A DNA stretch of 64,000 bases. Source: Leminorella richardii (lineage in GTDB: Bacteria; Pseudomonadota; Gammaproteobacteria; Enterobacterales; Enterobacteriaceae). A model generated the notes under the pieces. The model did no database searches. It was not told the DNA's origin and worked only from the letters and a program-made list of their open reading frames with translations. Shown in pieces: positions 52,098-59,765 of this stretch. Location of the stretch: the NCBI RefSeq assembly GCF_900478135.1, contig NZ_LS483470.1:3860001-3924000 (forward strand). The letters run 5' to 3'. A program made the translations under genes and the position numbers. How positions within the stretch are numbered: the stretch's first letter is position 1; every line of letters starts with the position of its first letter.

Positions 52098-52114
52098 ATA
52101 CCCCACTATAGTAT
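52098..52114. promoter_or_regulatory. Predicted FrmR operator 2
   Basis: ATACCCCACTATAGTAT, in opposite orientation to operator 1, with centres 34 bp apart. The CCCAC/ATAGTATA wording resembles E. coli FrmR and RcnR sites. Confidence 0.7.
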
Positions 52115-52387
52115 ATGGGTGTAAAAGCGCACCAACACCGATATGAAGAGGTACTGTTAAATTTCGTCGGGGATTAGGGGTGAGTAGCTCTCTGTGATAG
52201 TCAAAAATGCGCTTAACGTACAATAATTATCGATATCCAAACTGATCCCAATAATGTTGGTTAAAAGAGAAATTTATAACTAAAAGGAATATCAAAGCCG
52301 TTTATGTTATTTCACTTCCCTCTTCGCCTGCGGTTAACTCATCCTCAACGACTTCATTAATAATAAACACTTTTCAGGATGGCAAAC
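52115..52387. other. Gap between the frm operators and the ABC transporter
   Basis: I see no gene here. The AT-rich stretch 52255-52387 probably contains the promoter of the transporter operon. The point where the frm segment joins the older chromosome cannot be fixed from sequence alone. Confidence 0.4.
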
Positions 52388-53233
52388 ATGGCACTTAAAC
52401 TTCGCGTACTCTCTTTCGTACTGGCAGCAGGGCTAGTCAGCACCGCCGGTATCGCTCAGGCAGACCAGCTGGACAACATTAAAAAAGCGGGCGTTATCAA
52501 CATTGCTGTATTCGACAGCAACCCGCCGTTTGGCTACGTTGATGCTAAAACCAAGCAAATCGTCGGCTATGACGTAGATATTGCTAACGCTATCGGTAAA
52601 GCGTTGGGTGTCAAAGTTGAGCTGAAAGCAACTAACCCGGCTAACCGTATTCCTCTGCTGGCGTCGAAGAAAGTGGACCTGATTGCCGCTAACTTCACCA
52701 TTACTCCAGCGCGTGCTAAAGAGGTTGATTTCAGCGTGCCCTACTTTGCTACTGGCCAGAAGTTTATTGCCCGCAAAGGGGTGTTAAAGCAGCCTGACGA
52801 CATCGCTAAGCTCCGCATTGGTGCAGACAAAGGCACCGTGCAGGAAATTACTCTGCGCGACAAATACCCAACCGCTAAAGTGATCTCTTATGACGACACG
52901 CCGGTGGCCTTTACCGCCCTTCGCAACGGTAACGTTCAGGCTATCACTCAGGATGACGCTAAGCTGGTAGGCCTGCTGGCTAATCTGCCAGACGCCGTAA
53001 AGGCTGACTTTGAGATTTCTCCGTTCAGCATCACCAAAGAGTATCAGGGGGTTGGCGTGACCAAGGGGGAAACTCGCCTGGTTGAAGAAGTGAACAAGGT
53101 GCTGCTGGCGCTGGAAAAAGACGGTGAAGCGCTGAAGATTTACGACCGCTGGTTTGGCCCAGAAACCAAATCCGCCATGCCGCGCGGTGACTTTAAGTTT
53201 GGTGCGGTAGAGCCGGATCCGTCAAAAGGGTAA
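52388..53233 (+). CDS. Polar amino acid ABC transporter, periplasmic binding protein
   Basis: This is a periplasmic solute-binding protein of the polar amino acid (HAAT) family. A signal peptide (MALKLRVLSFVLAAGLVSTA, ending IAQA) is followed by the mature domain with NIAVFDSNPPFGYVDAKTKQIVGYDVDIANAI and DLIAANFTITPARAKEVDFSVPYF. I choose the ATG at 52388 (281 residues) over 52379, which is too close to AGG. The ligand could be glutamate/aspartate, glutamine or cystine; the sequence does not decide. Two stem-loops follow it before the permease genes, as in other binding-protein-first operons. Confidence 0.85.
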   Translation: MALKLRVLSFVLAAGLVSTAGIAQADQLDNIKKAGVINIAVFDSNPPFGYVDAKTKQIVGYDVDIANAIGKALGVKVELKATNPANRIPLLASKKVDLIAANFTITPARAKEVDFSVPYFATGQKFIARKGVLKQPDDIAKLRIGADKGTVQEITLRDKYPTAKVISYDDTPVAFTALRNGNVQAITQDDAKLVGLLANLPDAVKADFEISPFSITKEYQGVGVTKGETRLVEEVNKVLLALEKDGEALKIYDRWFGPETKSAMPRGDFKFGAVEPDPSKG

Positions 53234-53254
53234 TATCCTCAGTCGGTAAAAAGC

Positions 53255-53315
53255 GGGACTCGGTGCGAGTCCCCTTTTAAGTTTTCGGCCCGGGCACATA
53301 CACTGTGCCCGGGCC
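53255..53315 (+). other. Two stem-loops between binding protein and permease genes
   Basis: First, GGGACTCG (53255-53262) with CGAGTCCC (53266-53273), followed by CTTTT. Second, GGCCCGGGCACA (53287-53298) with TGTGCCCGGGCC (53304-53315), a perfect 12-bp stem followed by TTTG. They could attenuate transcription into the permeases and protect the upstream message. Confidence 0.75.
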
Positions 53316-53333
53316 TTTGCGGATAAGAATACG

Positions 53334-54071
53334 ATGAACGAAAAGATAACCCAGTGGCTGATGGAGCCCCAGTATTTGGGGTGGCTGTGGGATGGATTTC
53401 TACTGACGCTTGGGCTGTCTGCGATCTCTATCGTTACCGCAACGCTTTTAGGCGCTGCCGTTGCCGCCGCACGGGACAGTCATTTGTCCTTTTTACGGCT
53501 TCCTGCCGTCGCTTTCTGCTCCCTGTTTCGCAATACTCCGCTGCTGGTTCAGCTGTTTTTCTGGTATTTCGGCGTAGGAAAACTGCTGCCGGAAGGGGTC
53601 ATCCCCTGGTTGAATACTCCCCACGAAGTCACTCTGTTTGGAATAACCGCTGCGTGGCCTTCGTTTGAATTTATTGCCGCTACGTTCGGCCTGATGGTTT
53701 ACTTCAGCGCCTTTATCGCTGAGGAAATTCGCTCCGGCATTCGCGGCGTGGCTGCCGGCCAGAAAAACGCGGCGCTGGCGCTGGGTCTTACCAATTGGCA
53801 GGCCATGCGTTACGCAATTTTGCCGCAGGCGATAAAAATCGCCTTTCCGCCGCTGCTCGGCCAGTACATGAACATTGTTAAAAGCACCTCTCTGGCGATG
53901 GCCATCGGCGTGGCAGAGCTGTCTTACGCGTCGCGCCAGGTTGAAACAGAAACCCTGCGCGCGTTTCAGGCCTTTGGCGTGGCGACGGTGCTCTATATTG
54001 CGACCATCGCTCTGATGGAGGCGTGGGGCGCGTGGTATGGGCACCGTATGTTGGCGAAAGGAAGGCGCTGA
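53334..54071 (+). CDS. Polar amino acid ABC transporter, permease 1
   Basis: This is a HAAT-family inner-membrane permease, 245 residues with about five helices. It has the typical RNTPLLVQLFFWYFGVGK segment and the EAA loop RGVAAGQKNAALALGLTNWQAMRYAILPQAIKIAFPPL that docks the ATPase. It resembles GltJ of the glutamate/aspartate system. It is followed 2 bp after its stop by the second permease. Acts with the binding protein upstream. Confidence 0.85.
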   Translation: MNEKITQWLMEPQYLGWLWDGFLLTLGLSAISIVTATLLGAAVAAARDSHLSFLRLPAVAFCSLFRNTPLLVQLFFWYFGVGKLLPEGVIPWLNTPHEVTLFGITAAWPSFEFIAATFGLMVYFSAFIAEEIRSGIRGVAAGQKNAALALGLTNWQAMRYAILPQAIKIAFPPLLGQYMNIVKSTSLAMAIGVAELSYASRQVETETLRAFQAFGVATVLYIATIALMEAWGAWYGHRMLAKGRR

Positions 54072-54073
54072 AA

Positions 54074-54826
54074 ATGGACTTTACCGTTATCTACGACAAT
54101 CTGGACTATATGCTGTGGGGCGCTTACCCTGACGGGCCGATAGGCGGCGCGGCGTTAACGCTGATTATCAGCCTGATAGCCGGGGTAGCCTCGGCGATAC
54201 TGGGAATTATTCTCGGCGTTCTTCTGGCGATGTTTCGCGGCTGGGCTGGCGGGCTGTTAGCCGCTTTTCTCGGCTTTTTCCGTGCCATTCCCGTCATTAT
54301 GCTGATCTTTTGGTCCTACTTTATGTTGCCGATGCTGTTTGGCATTGATATCCCGGCCATTACGTCGGTGATTTGCGCGCTGGCGCTGATTTCAGCAGCC
54401 TATCTGGCTCACGGCGTAAAGGCGGGCATTATCGCTATCGGTGCCGGGCAGTGGCAGGCGGGCATGTCTCTTGGGTTTAACCGCTGGCAGGTGCTGTGGT
54501 ACATCGTTTTACCTCAGGCGCTGCGTATGATGGTGCCTTCGTTTATCAACCAGTGGATATCGCTGATTAAGGATACATCGCTGGCGTACGTGGTGGGTGT
54601 CGGCGAGCTGACGTTTCTCGCCACGCAGGTCAATAACCGCAGTATGGTGTACCCGACAGAAGTCTTTCTGTTTATCGCGCTGGTTTATTTTTTGCTCTGT
54701 CTGGCGTTGGACGTCATTGCCAACGCGCTCAGCGAAAGATATGCCGTGAGTGGAAAGGGCACCAAGCGCCGCCGCGCCTTTTGGCAGTACCTGCTGCCGA
54801 TAAAGACTAAACCCGGCCCGGCTTAA
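54074..54826 (+). CDS. Polar amino acid ABC transporter, permease 2
   Basis: This is the second HAAT permease, 250 residues with about five helices, carrying FRAIPVIMLIFWSYFMLP and the EAA loop KAGIIAIGAGQWQAGMSLGFNRWQVLWYIVLPQALRMMVP. It resembles GltK. The frame extends upstream to 54023, but the ATG at 54074 has GGAAGG ahead and starts MDFTVIYDN. It is the last gene: mdtG converges with a 1-bp gap, so no ATPase gene follows. The ATP-binding subunit must come from elsewhere in the genome. Confidence 0.85.
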   Translation: MDFTVIYDNLDYMLWGAYPDGPIGGAALTLIISLIAGVASAILGIILGVLLAMFRGWAGGLLAAFLGFFRAIPVIMLIFWSYFMLPMLFGIDIPAITSVICALALISAAYLAHGVKAGIIAIGAGQWQAGMSLGFNRWQVLWYIVLPQALRMMVPSFINQWISLIKDTSLAYVVGVGELTFLATQVNNRSMVYPTEVFLFIALVYFLLCLALDVIANALSERYAVSGKGTKRRRAFWQYLLPIKTKPGPA

Positions 54827-54827
54827 A

Positions 54828-56072
54828 CTATTCGTTCTGTTCAGAAGGCGCTTCGTGCGCCTTTCTGGCCAAAAACCAGTAGGAGTAGACGGCGTTAAGC
54901 AGCACCACCAGCGCAGTAACGACAAATACGGCGCGAAAGCCTAGGCTGGCGGCAACGGTGGATCCCAGCAGAGGGCCACTGACGTTGCCGATATCTCGGA
55001 ACGACTGGTTATAGCTGAAGATCCTGCCCGCTACCTGATTGCTGCACTGATAAATCAACAGCGACTGAACGGCGGGAAGCAGCGCGCCGTCAGCAGCACC
55101 CAGCAAAAAGCGTAGGGCTGCCAGCTGCCATGGGTTTTGCACGATCGACATCGGCAGCAGCACCAGAATAGAAAAAATCAGCATCGCCACAAGTATTCGC
55201 TCTGGCCCGATGCGATCTCCCAGCTTTCCCAGACGCGGCGCACTAAGCAGTGCAGCAAAGCCCGGTACGGAAGCGATAAATCCGCTGACAAATGCCAGAT
55301 TATTGATATTGCCCGCCAGATCACGCACGTACAGTGTCAAAATCGGCGCGATAGAGCCGCTCGCCACCTGAATAATCATGGTGGTGATAAACAGCCCCAG
55401 AACCAGCTTCGGTCGTTTAAGGGAGGCAAATACCTGACGACCGCTGAGCATATCCTTCTTGTGAACGCGAACGAACTGCTCTTTGACGGCAAACAGCGTT
55501 AGTAAAAAGCTGATGAACAGCACGGTGGCCGTAATGAAGAAAACCGGGCGAAGCCCGTAGTTATCCGCCAGAAAGCCGCCGATGATGGGGCCAAGCAGCG
55601 CGCCGCTGACCGAGCCGGTAGACAGAGTGCCCAGCGCCCAGCCGCTTCGGTTTCTTGGTACTTGCGTGGCGATCAGCGCGTTGGCGTTCGGTACAAAGCC
55701 TCCCAGCACCCCGAGCAGGGCGCGCAGGATAAGAAACTGCCAGACGTTTTGCGCCAGCCCCATCAGCATCATGATAATGGCCATTCCTAGCGCTGAGCGC
55801 AGCAGCATCAGCTTTCTTCCGCGCCGATCCGCTAGCCCGCCCCAGAACGGTGAAGCGATAGCGGAAAACAGAAAGGTAATGCTGAACGCCACGCCCGACC
55901 ACAGGTTAAGCTCCGTATGGCCCGTTACGCCAAGCTGCTCAATGTACAGCGGTAAAAAGGGCATCACTAGGCTAAACCCAGCCCCGGTCAGGAAGCATCC
56001 CAGCCATACCACGTAGAGGTTGCGCTGCCAGTTAACGGTTGAAACGCTGACAGTTTCTGGTTCTGTCGTCAT
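54828..56072 (-). CDS. mdtG: MFS multidrug efflux protein MdtG
   Basis: MdtG is a 12-helix drug:proton antiporter of the DHA1 family. Landmarks include VVWLGCFLTGAGFSLVMPFLPLYIEQLGV at the N-terminus, PFWGGLADRRGRKLMLLRS (motif A), RALLGVLGGFVPNANALIATQVPRNRSGWALGTLSTG and GRIFSYNQSFRDIGNVSGPLLGS, all very close to E. coli MdtG. Length is 414 residues (408 in E. coli). It converges on the ABC transporter. Regulation is not obvious from the 136-bp gap upstream. Confidence 0.9.
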   Translation of the reverse strand: MTTEPETVSVSTVNWQRNLYVVWLGCFLTGAGFSLVMPFLPLYIEQLGVTGHTELNLWSGVAFSITFLFSAIASPFWGGLADRRGRKLMLLRSALGMAIIMMLMGLAQNVWQFLILRALLGVLGGFVPNANALIATQVPRNRSGWALGTLSTGSVSGALLGPIIGGFLADNYGLRPVFFITATVLFISFLLTLFAVKEQFVRVHKKDMLSGRQVFASLKRPKLVLGLFITTMIIQVASGSIAPILTLYVRDLAGNINNLAFVSGFIASVPGFAALLSAPRLGKLGDRIGPERILVAMLIFSILVLLPMSIVQNPWQLAALRFLLGAADGALLPAVQSLLIYQCSNQVAGRIFSYNQSFRDIGNVSGPLLGSTVAASLGFRAVFVVTALVVLLNAVYSYWFLARKAHEAPSEQNE

Positions 56073-56208
56073 GAATCACCTGCAAACGGCAAAGAAGAAA
56101 AAAGGAGTGCCTACACATCATAGTGTAGGTCGGCGTTAGTTTAAGTTGCCATTAATGCCGCTTTTTTAAAACCCACGCAGAGGTTAAAAACAGGGCGCTA
56201 CATCAAGT

Positions 56209-56877
56209 TTATCCCTGATAAATATTCCAGCCTCGCGCTTTCCATAGCGCAGGCAGTTCACTCATGTGGTGAAAAGAGGTGACCAGTGGGTGGTCTATGG
56301 GGTGCGTATGGGGATCGGCACAGTAGTAAAAGACAGGAATACCGGCGGCGATGCCCGCGTTTGCGCCGGAAACCGAGTCTTCCACCAGAATGCATTTCTC
56401 TAACTCGACGCCAAGGCGCTCACTGGCGAAGGCAAGCAGGGCTGGGTCTGGCTTCCAGCGCTGAATATCAAAGGCGCTGTAGAGGCGATCGCCAAAAAAG
56501 TTGAGCAGGTGAGTGAGCCCCAAAGAGTGCTGCATCTTGCTGACTGGCCCGTTGGAGACCACCGCCATTGGTACTGTCATACCTTCCAGAAGGGGCCGAA
56601 TGCCATCAATCGGCTGCAGGTGGTCTTCAAACAGCTCGGCCATGTTCTGGCGATAGGCTTTTTCAAGAAGCTCGTCGGTCTGGTTCAGGCCGTACTCTTT
56701 TCTGACTTCGTCAAAGACCTGATAGAGATTGGTGCCCTTGAAGCGCGAAATGCACTCTGGCGTTGAAAGGGGAATACCGTAGTGATTAAAAACCATAGAA
56801 AACGATTCACAGCAAAGCACTTCGCTGTCGACCAGCGTACCGTCACAGTCGAACAGAACGCACTCAACCGATTTCAT
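56209..56877 (-). CDS. yieH: HAD-family 6-phosphogluconate phosphatase YieH
   Basis: YieH is a cytoplasmic HAD-superfamily phosphatase; the E. coli enzyme prefers 6-phosphogluconate. Motif I is LFDCDGTLVDSEV with the nucleophile Asp, motif II is AVVSNGP, motif III is WKPDPALLAFA and motif IV is ILVEDSVSGANAG. The start at 56877 has AAGGAG upstream and gives 222 residues (221 in E. coli); the open frame extends ten codons further. It is next to adeP, as in E. coli, and divergent from it. Confidence 0.92.
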   Translation of the reverse strand: MKSVECVLFDCDGTLVDSEVLCCESFSMVFNHYGIPLSTPECISRFKGTNLYQVFDEVRKEYGLNQTDELLEKAYRQNMAELFEDHLQPIDGIRPLLEGMTVPMAVVSNGPVSKMQHSLGLTHLLNFFGDRLYSAFDIQRWKPDPALLAFASERLGVELEKCILVEDSVSGANAGIAAGIPVFYYCADPHTHPIDHPLVTSFHHMSELPALWKARGWNIYQG

Positions 56878-57053
56878 TTTGGGCTCCTTGATATGGGTAG
56901 TCGTCACGGGGTTTTTATCACACAGACCGTTGATAGTAGAACACCGAGACGGTAAATGACAGCCCGCTGTTTATTTTACTTTTTTTAGCGCCACAGCCAG
57001 ACGTTGAGCCTCAGCTGCCTTCACTGGGGATAGCGGAATAGTGAAAATAAACC

Positions 57054-57069
57054 ATGCAATCGATTGCCC
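57054..57069. promoter_or_regulatory. Predicted PurR operator upstream of adeP
   Basis: ATGCAATCGATTGCCC closely resembles E. coli PurR sites such as that of guaBA (ATGCAATCGGTTACGC, from memory), with core GCAATCGATTGC a perfect palindrome. It is 66 bp upstream of the adenine permease start. In E. coli adeP is known to be under PurR control. Confidence 0.7.
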
Positions 57070-57134
57070 ATTTTGGTATATCTAGCGACTTGGTTTTTTT
57101 ACCCTTTCTTCACACACTTTCTTCGGATATCGAC

Positions 57135-58469
57135 ATGAACAAACCGGTTTCTGGTCCTGCTGACAAGCAGGGGCTGTTAGAGCGCGTGTTTCAGCTACAT
57201 CAGCACGGTACCACCGTGCGCACTGAGATCGTGGCCGGCTTCACGACGTTTTTAACCATGGTTTATATCGTCTTCGTCAACCCACAAATTTTGGGTGTGG
57301 CGGGGATGGACACCGAGGCAGTTTTCGTTACAACCTGCCTGATAGCGGCAGCGGGCAGCATTTTTATGGGCATACTGGCAAACCTGCCGGTAGCGCTGGC
57401 GCCCGCGATGGGGCTTAACGCCTTTTTTGCCTTCGTCGTGGTTGGCGCGATGGGGCATAGCTGGCAGGTAGCGATGGGCGCTATTTTCTGGGGCTCGGTT
57501 GGCTTCCTGCTGCTGACGCTGTTTCGCATTCGCTATTGGATGATCGCCAGTATTCCGGTTAGCCTGCGGGTGGGGATCACCAGCGGTATCGGCCTGTTTA
57601 TCGGCATGATGGGGCTAAAAAACGCCGGCATCATCGTTTCTAACCCAGAGACGCTGGTAGCGGTAGGCAACCTGACCTCGCTGCCGGTAGCGTTGGGCGT
57701 GCTGGGCTTTTTCATTATTGCTGTACTGGCGGCGAAGAACATTCACGCCGCAGTGCTGGTGTCGATTGTCGTGACCACCGGTATCGGGCTGGCGGTTGGC
57801 GATGTGACCTATCAGGGCGCGGTTTCTATGCCGCCGAGCATTGCCAGCATCATTGGGCAGGTTGACGTTAAGGGCGCGCTGGATATCGGTCTGGCGGGCG
57901 TGATTTTCTCCTTTATGCTGATCAACCTGTTTGACTCCTCTGGTACGCTGATTGCGGTTACTGACAAGGCCGGTCTGGCGGATGAAAACGGCAAGTTTCC
58001 GCGCATGAAGCAGGCTCTGCTGGTGGATAGCATTACCTCCACGGCAGGGGCTTACCTCGGTACGTCGTCTATTTCTACCTATATCGAAAGCTCATCCGGT
58101 GTATCTGTAGGCGGCCGTACCGGCCTGACTGCGGTGGTCGTCGGGCTGTTGTTCCTGGTGGTGATTTTCCTGTCGCCGCTGGCGAAGATGGTTCAGCCTT
58201 ACGCCGTAGCCGGGGCGCTGATCTATGTGGGCGTGCTGATGACGTCCAGCCTGTCGCGGGTGAAGTGGAATGACCTGACGGAAGCGACACCGGCGTTTAT
58301 TACCGCTGTGATGATGCCGTTTACCTTCTCTATTACTGAAGGCATTGCGCTGGGCTTTATTTCTTACTGCGTGATGAAAGTGGGCGTAGGCCGCTGGCGT
58401 GAAATCAGCCCCTGTGTGCTGGTCGTGGCGCTCTTGTTCCTGTTTAAGATTGTGTTTATTGACCACTAG
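57135..58469 (+). CDS. adeP: Adenine permease AdeP
   Basis: AdeP is a proton-coupled adenine importer of the NCS2 AzgA/YieG family. Conserved segments include RTEIVAGFTTFLTMVYIVFVNPQILGVAGMD, LAPAMGLNAFFAFVVV and FMLINLFDSSGTLIAVTDKAG; about 12-14 helices. The frame opens 27 codons earlier, but the ATG at 57135 gives MNKPVSGPADKQGLLERVFQL, matching the E. coli N-terminus, for 444 residues (445 in E. coli). It is divergent from yieH and has a PurR-like operator upstream. The ribosome-binding site is weak. Confidence 0.92.
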   Translation: MNKPVSGPADKQGLLERVFQLHQHGTTVRTEIVAGFTTFLTMVYIVFVNPQILGVAGMDTEAVFVTTCLIAAAGSIFMGILANLPVALAPAMGLNAFFAFVVVGAMGHSWQVAMGAIFWGSVGFLLLTLFRIRYWMIASIPVSLRVGITSGIGLFIGMMGLKNAGIIVSNPETLVAVGNLTSLPVALGVLGFFIIAVLAAKNIHAAVLVSIVVTTGIGLAVGDVTYQGAVSMPPSIASIIGQVDVKGALDIGLAGVIFSFMLINLFDSSGTLIAVTDKAGLADENGKFPRMKQALLVDSITSTAGAYLGTSSISTYIESSSGVSVGGRTGLTAVVVGLLFLVVIFLSPLAKMVQPYAVAGALIYVGVLMTSSLSRVKWNDLTEATPAFITAVMMPFTFSITEGIALGFISYCVMKVGVGRWREISPCVLVVALLFLFKIVFIDH

Positions 58470-58537
58470 TTTTTGCGGATATCGACTAGAGCGTTTCAGA
58501 CTATCTGAAGCGCTCTACATATCTGACCTGCCTAACG

Positions 58538-58954
58538 TCAGCTTTTTCCTGTCAGCGTTTTTAAAAGCGCTACCAGTTGACCCTGTTCCTGATGCGATAG
58601 GCGCGATAGAAACGCGCTGTCTACGCTGTCAGCAACGGGTATTGCCGCCTGCATAGCGGCCTCTCCTTCTGGCGTCAGATAGATAAAGCGCCTGCGCTTG
58701 TCTTCCGTACCTCTTTCTCGGCGAATCAGCCCGCGCGTTTCCATGCGCGCCAGCATTTCAGCCAGCGTGGCCTTAGTGCTAACTGCCGCATCAATAAGCT
58801 CTACCTGCTCGATACCCGGCCGTTCGGCAACGGCGAGCATGACCGCGTACTGCGGCTTTGTCAGATCCGGCAGCGCCCTGAGCCATTCGGCGGTATGTTC
58901 CTGAAACAGCTGGCGCATCAGGTGAAAAGCAAGATGTTCGAGTTTGATTCTCAT
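58538..58954 (-). CDS. hosA: MarR-family regulator HosA
   Basis: HosA represses the hydroxyarylic acid decarboxylase genes; 4-hydroxybenzoate relieves it, as reported for E. coli pathotypes that have it. The 138 residues include HLMRQLFQEHTAEWLRALPDLTKPQYAVMLAVAE and the wing AVSTKATLAEMLARMETRGLIRRERGTEDKRRRFIYLTPEG, matching HosA. It is divergent from ecdB across 205 bp that hold two perfect palindromes. GAGGAACGCC precedes the start. Confidence 0.88.
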   Translation of the reverse strand: MRIKLEHLAFHLMRQLFQEHTAEWLRALPDLTKPQYAVMLAVAERPGIEQVELIDAAVSTKATLAEMLARMETRGLIRRERGTEDKRRRFIYLTPEGEAAMQAAIPVADSVDSAFLSRLSHQEQGQLVALLKTLTGKS

Positions 58955-59052
58955 GGCGTTCCTCGTGCGGCAGAGGCTTAAGGGTTCATCTCGGCAGTAT
59001 ATTTCAACGTTTGCCCGGCGTTAACGGTTTTTATCCCTCTTTTGCGACTAAC

Positions 59053-59066
59053 GTTCTTATAAGAAC
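59053..59066. promoter_or_regulatory. Predicted HosA operator 1
   Basis: GTTCTTATAAGAAC is a perfect 14-bp palindrome, 99 bp upstream of hosA and 93 bp upstream of ecdB. It shares GTTC...GAAC with operator 2. Confidence 0.6.
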
Positions 59067-59126
59067 TTTTTTTACGCTTTCGGCTTGCCATTCTCGGGCA
59101 GCGACGATAAATTACTTAACCATAAA

Positions 59127-59140
59127 GTTCGTATACGAAC
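59127..59140. promoter_or_regulatory. Predicted HosA operator 2
   Basis: GTTCGTATACGAAC is a perfect 14-bp palindrome, 19 bp upstream of the ecdB start, close enough to block initiation. Centres of the two palindromes are 74 bp apart. Confidence 0.65.
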
Positions 59141-59159
59141 AATATGGGTTGGAGCCACG

Positions 59160-59753
59160 ATGAAACTGATTGTTGGAATGACGGGCGCTACCGGTGCTCC
59201 GCTGGGGGTTGCTCTGCTTAAGGCATTGAAAGAGATCCCTGATGTGGAAACGCATCTGGTGATTTCGAAGTGGGCCAAAACGACGATTGAGCTGGAAACG
59301 CCGTGGCGCTTTCAGGACGTCGCCGCGCTGGCTGACGTTTACTACAGCCCGGCGGATCAGGCTGCGGCAATCTCGTCGGGTTCGTTTAAAACTGACGGCA
59401 TGGTGATTATACCCTGCAGCATGAAAACGCTGGCGGGCATCCGCGCGGGCTATGCCGATGGTCTGGTGGGGCGAGCCGCAGACGTAGTGATTAAGGAAAA
59501 GCGTCGGCTGGTTCTGGTGCCGCGGGAAACGCCCCTTAGCCCTATCCATTTAGAAAATATGCTGGCGCTGTCGAATATGGGGGTAGCGATGGTGCCTCCG
59601 ATGCCCGCTTGGTACAACCACCCTAAAACCATCGATGACGTAACCAACCACATTATTGCCCGCGTGCTCGACCAGTTCGGTCTGGAGCACCCTGGCGCTA
59701 AACGCTGGCAGGGGTTATCCCATGCCGCCAGCCCGAGTGACGATATTAATTAG
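59160..59753 (+). CDS. ecdB: UbiX-family flavin prenyltransferase (decarboxylase subunit B)
   Basis: This UbiX/Pad1 paralogue makes prenylated FMN, the cofactor for the UbiD-type decarboxylase encoded next. The FMN site begins KLIVGMTGATGAPLGVALLKAL and includes SSGSFKTDGMVIIPCSMKTLAGIRAGYADGLVGRAADVVIKE and the VLVPRETPL segment. The frame opens 25 codons earlier, but the ATG with GGAG at 59152 gives 197 residues, the usual length. It is the first gene of an operon with the C and D subunits, under HosA-like control. KpdB and BsdB are the names used in other genera. Confidence 0.88.
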   Translation: MKLIVGMTGATGAPLGVALLKALKEIPDVETHLVISKWAKTTIELETPWRFQDVAALADVYYSPADQAAAISSGSFKTDGMVIIPCSMKTLAGIRAGYADGLVGRAADVVIKEKRRLVLVPRETPLSPIHLENMLALSNMGVAMVPPMPAWYNHPKTIDDVTNHIIARVLDQFGLEHPGAKRWQGLSHAASPSDDIN

Positions 59754-59765
59754 AAGGAGATAAAC

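Noticed and set aside
52388..54826. Naming the transporter gltI/gltJ/gltK
   Set aside because: The permeases resemble that system, but binding specificity cannot be read and the ATPase is missing, so no symbol is given.
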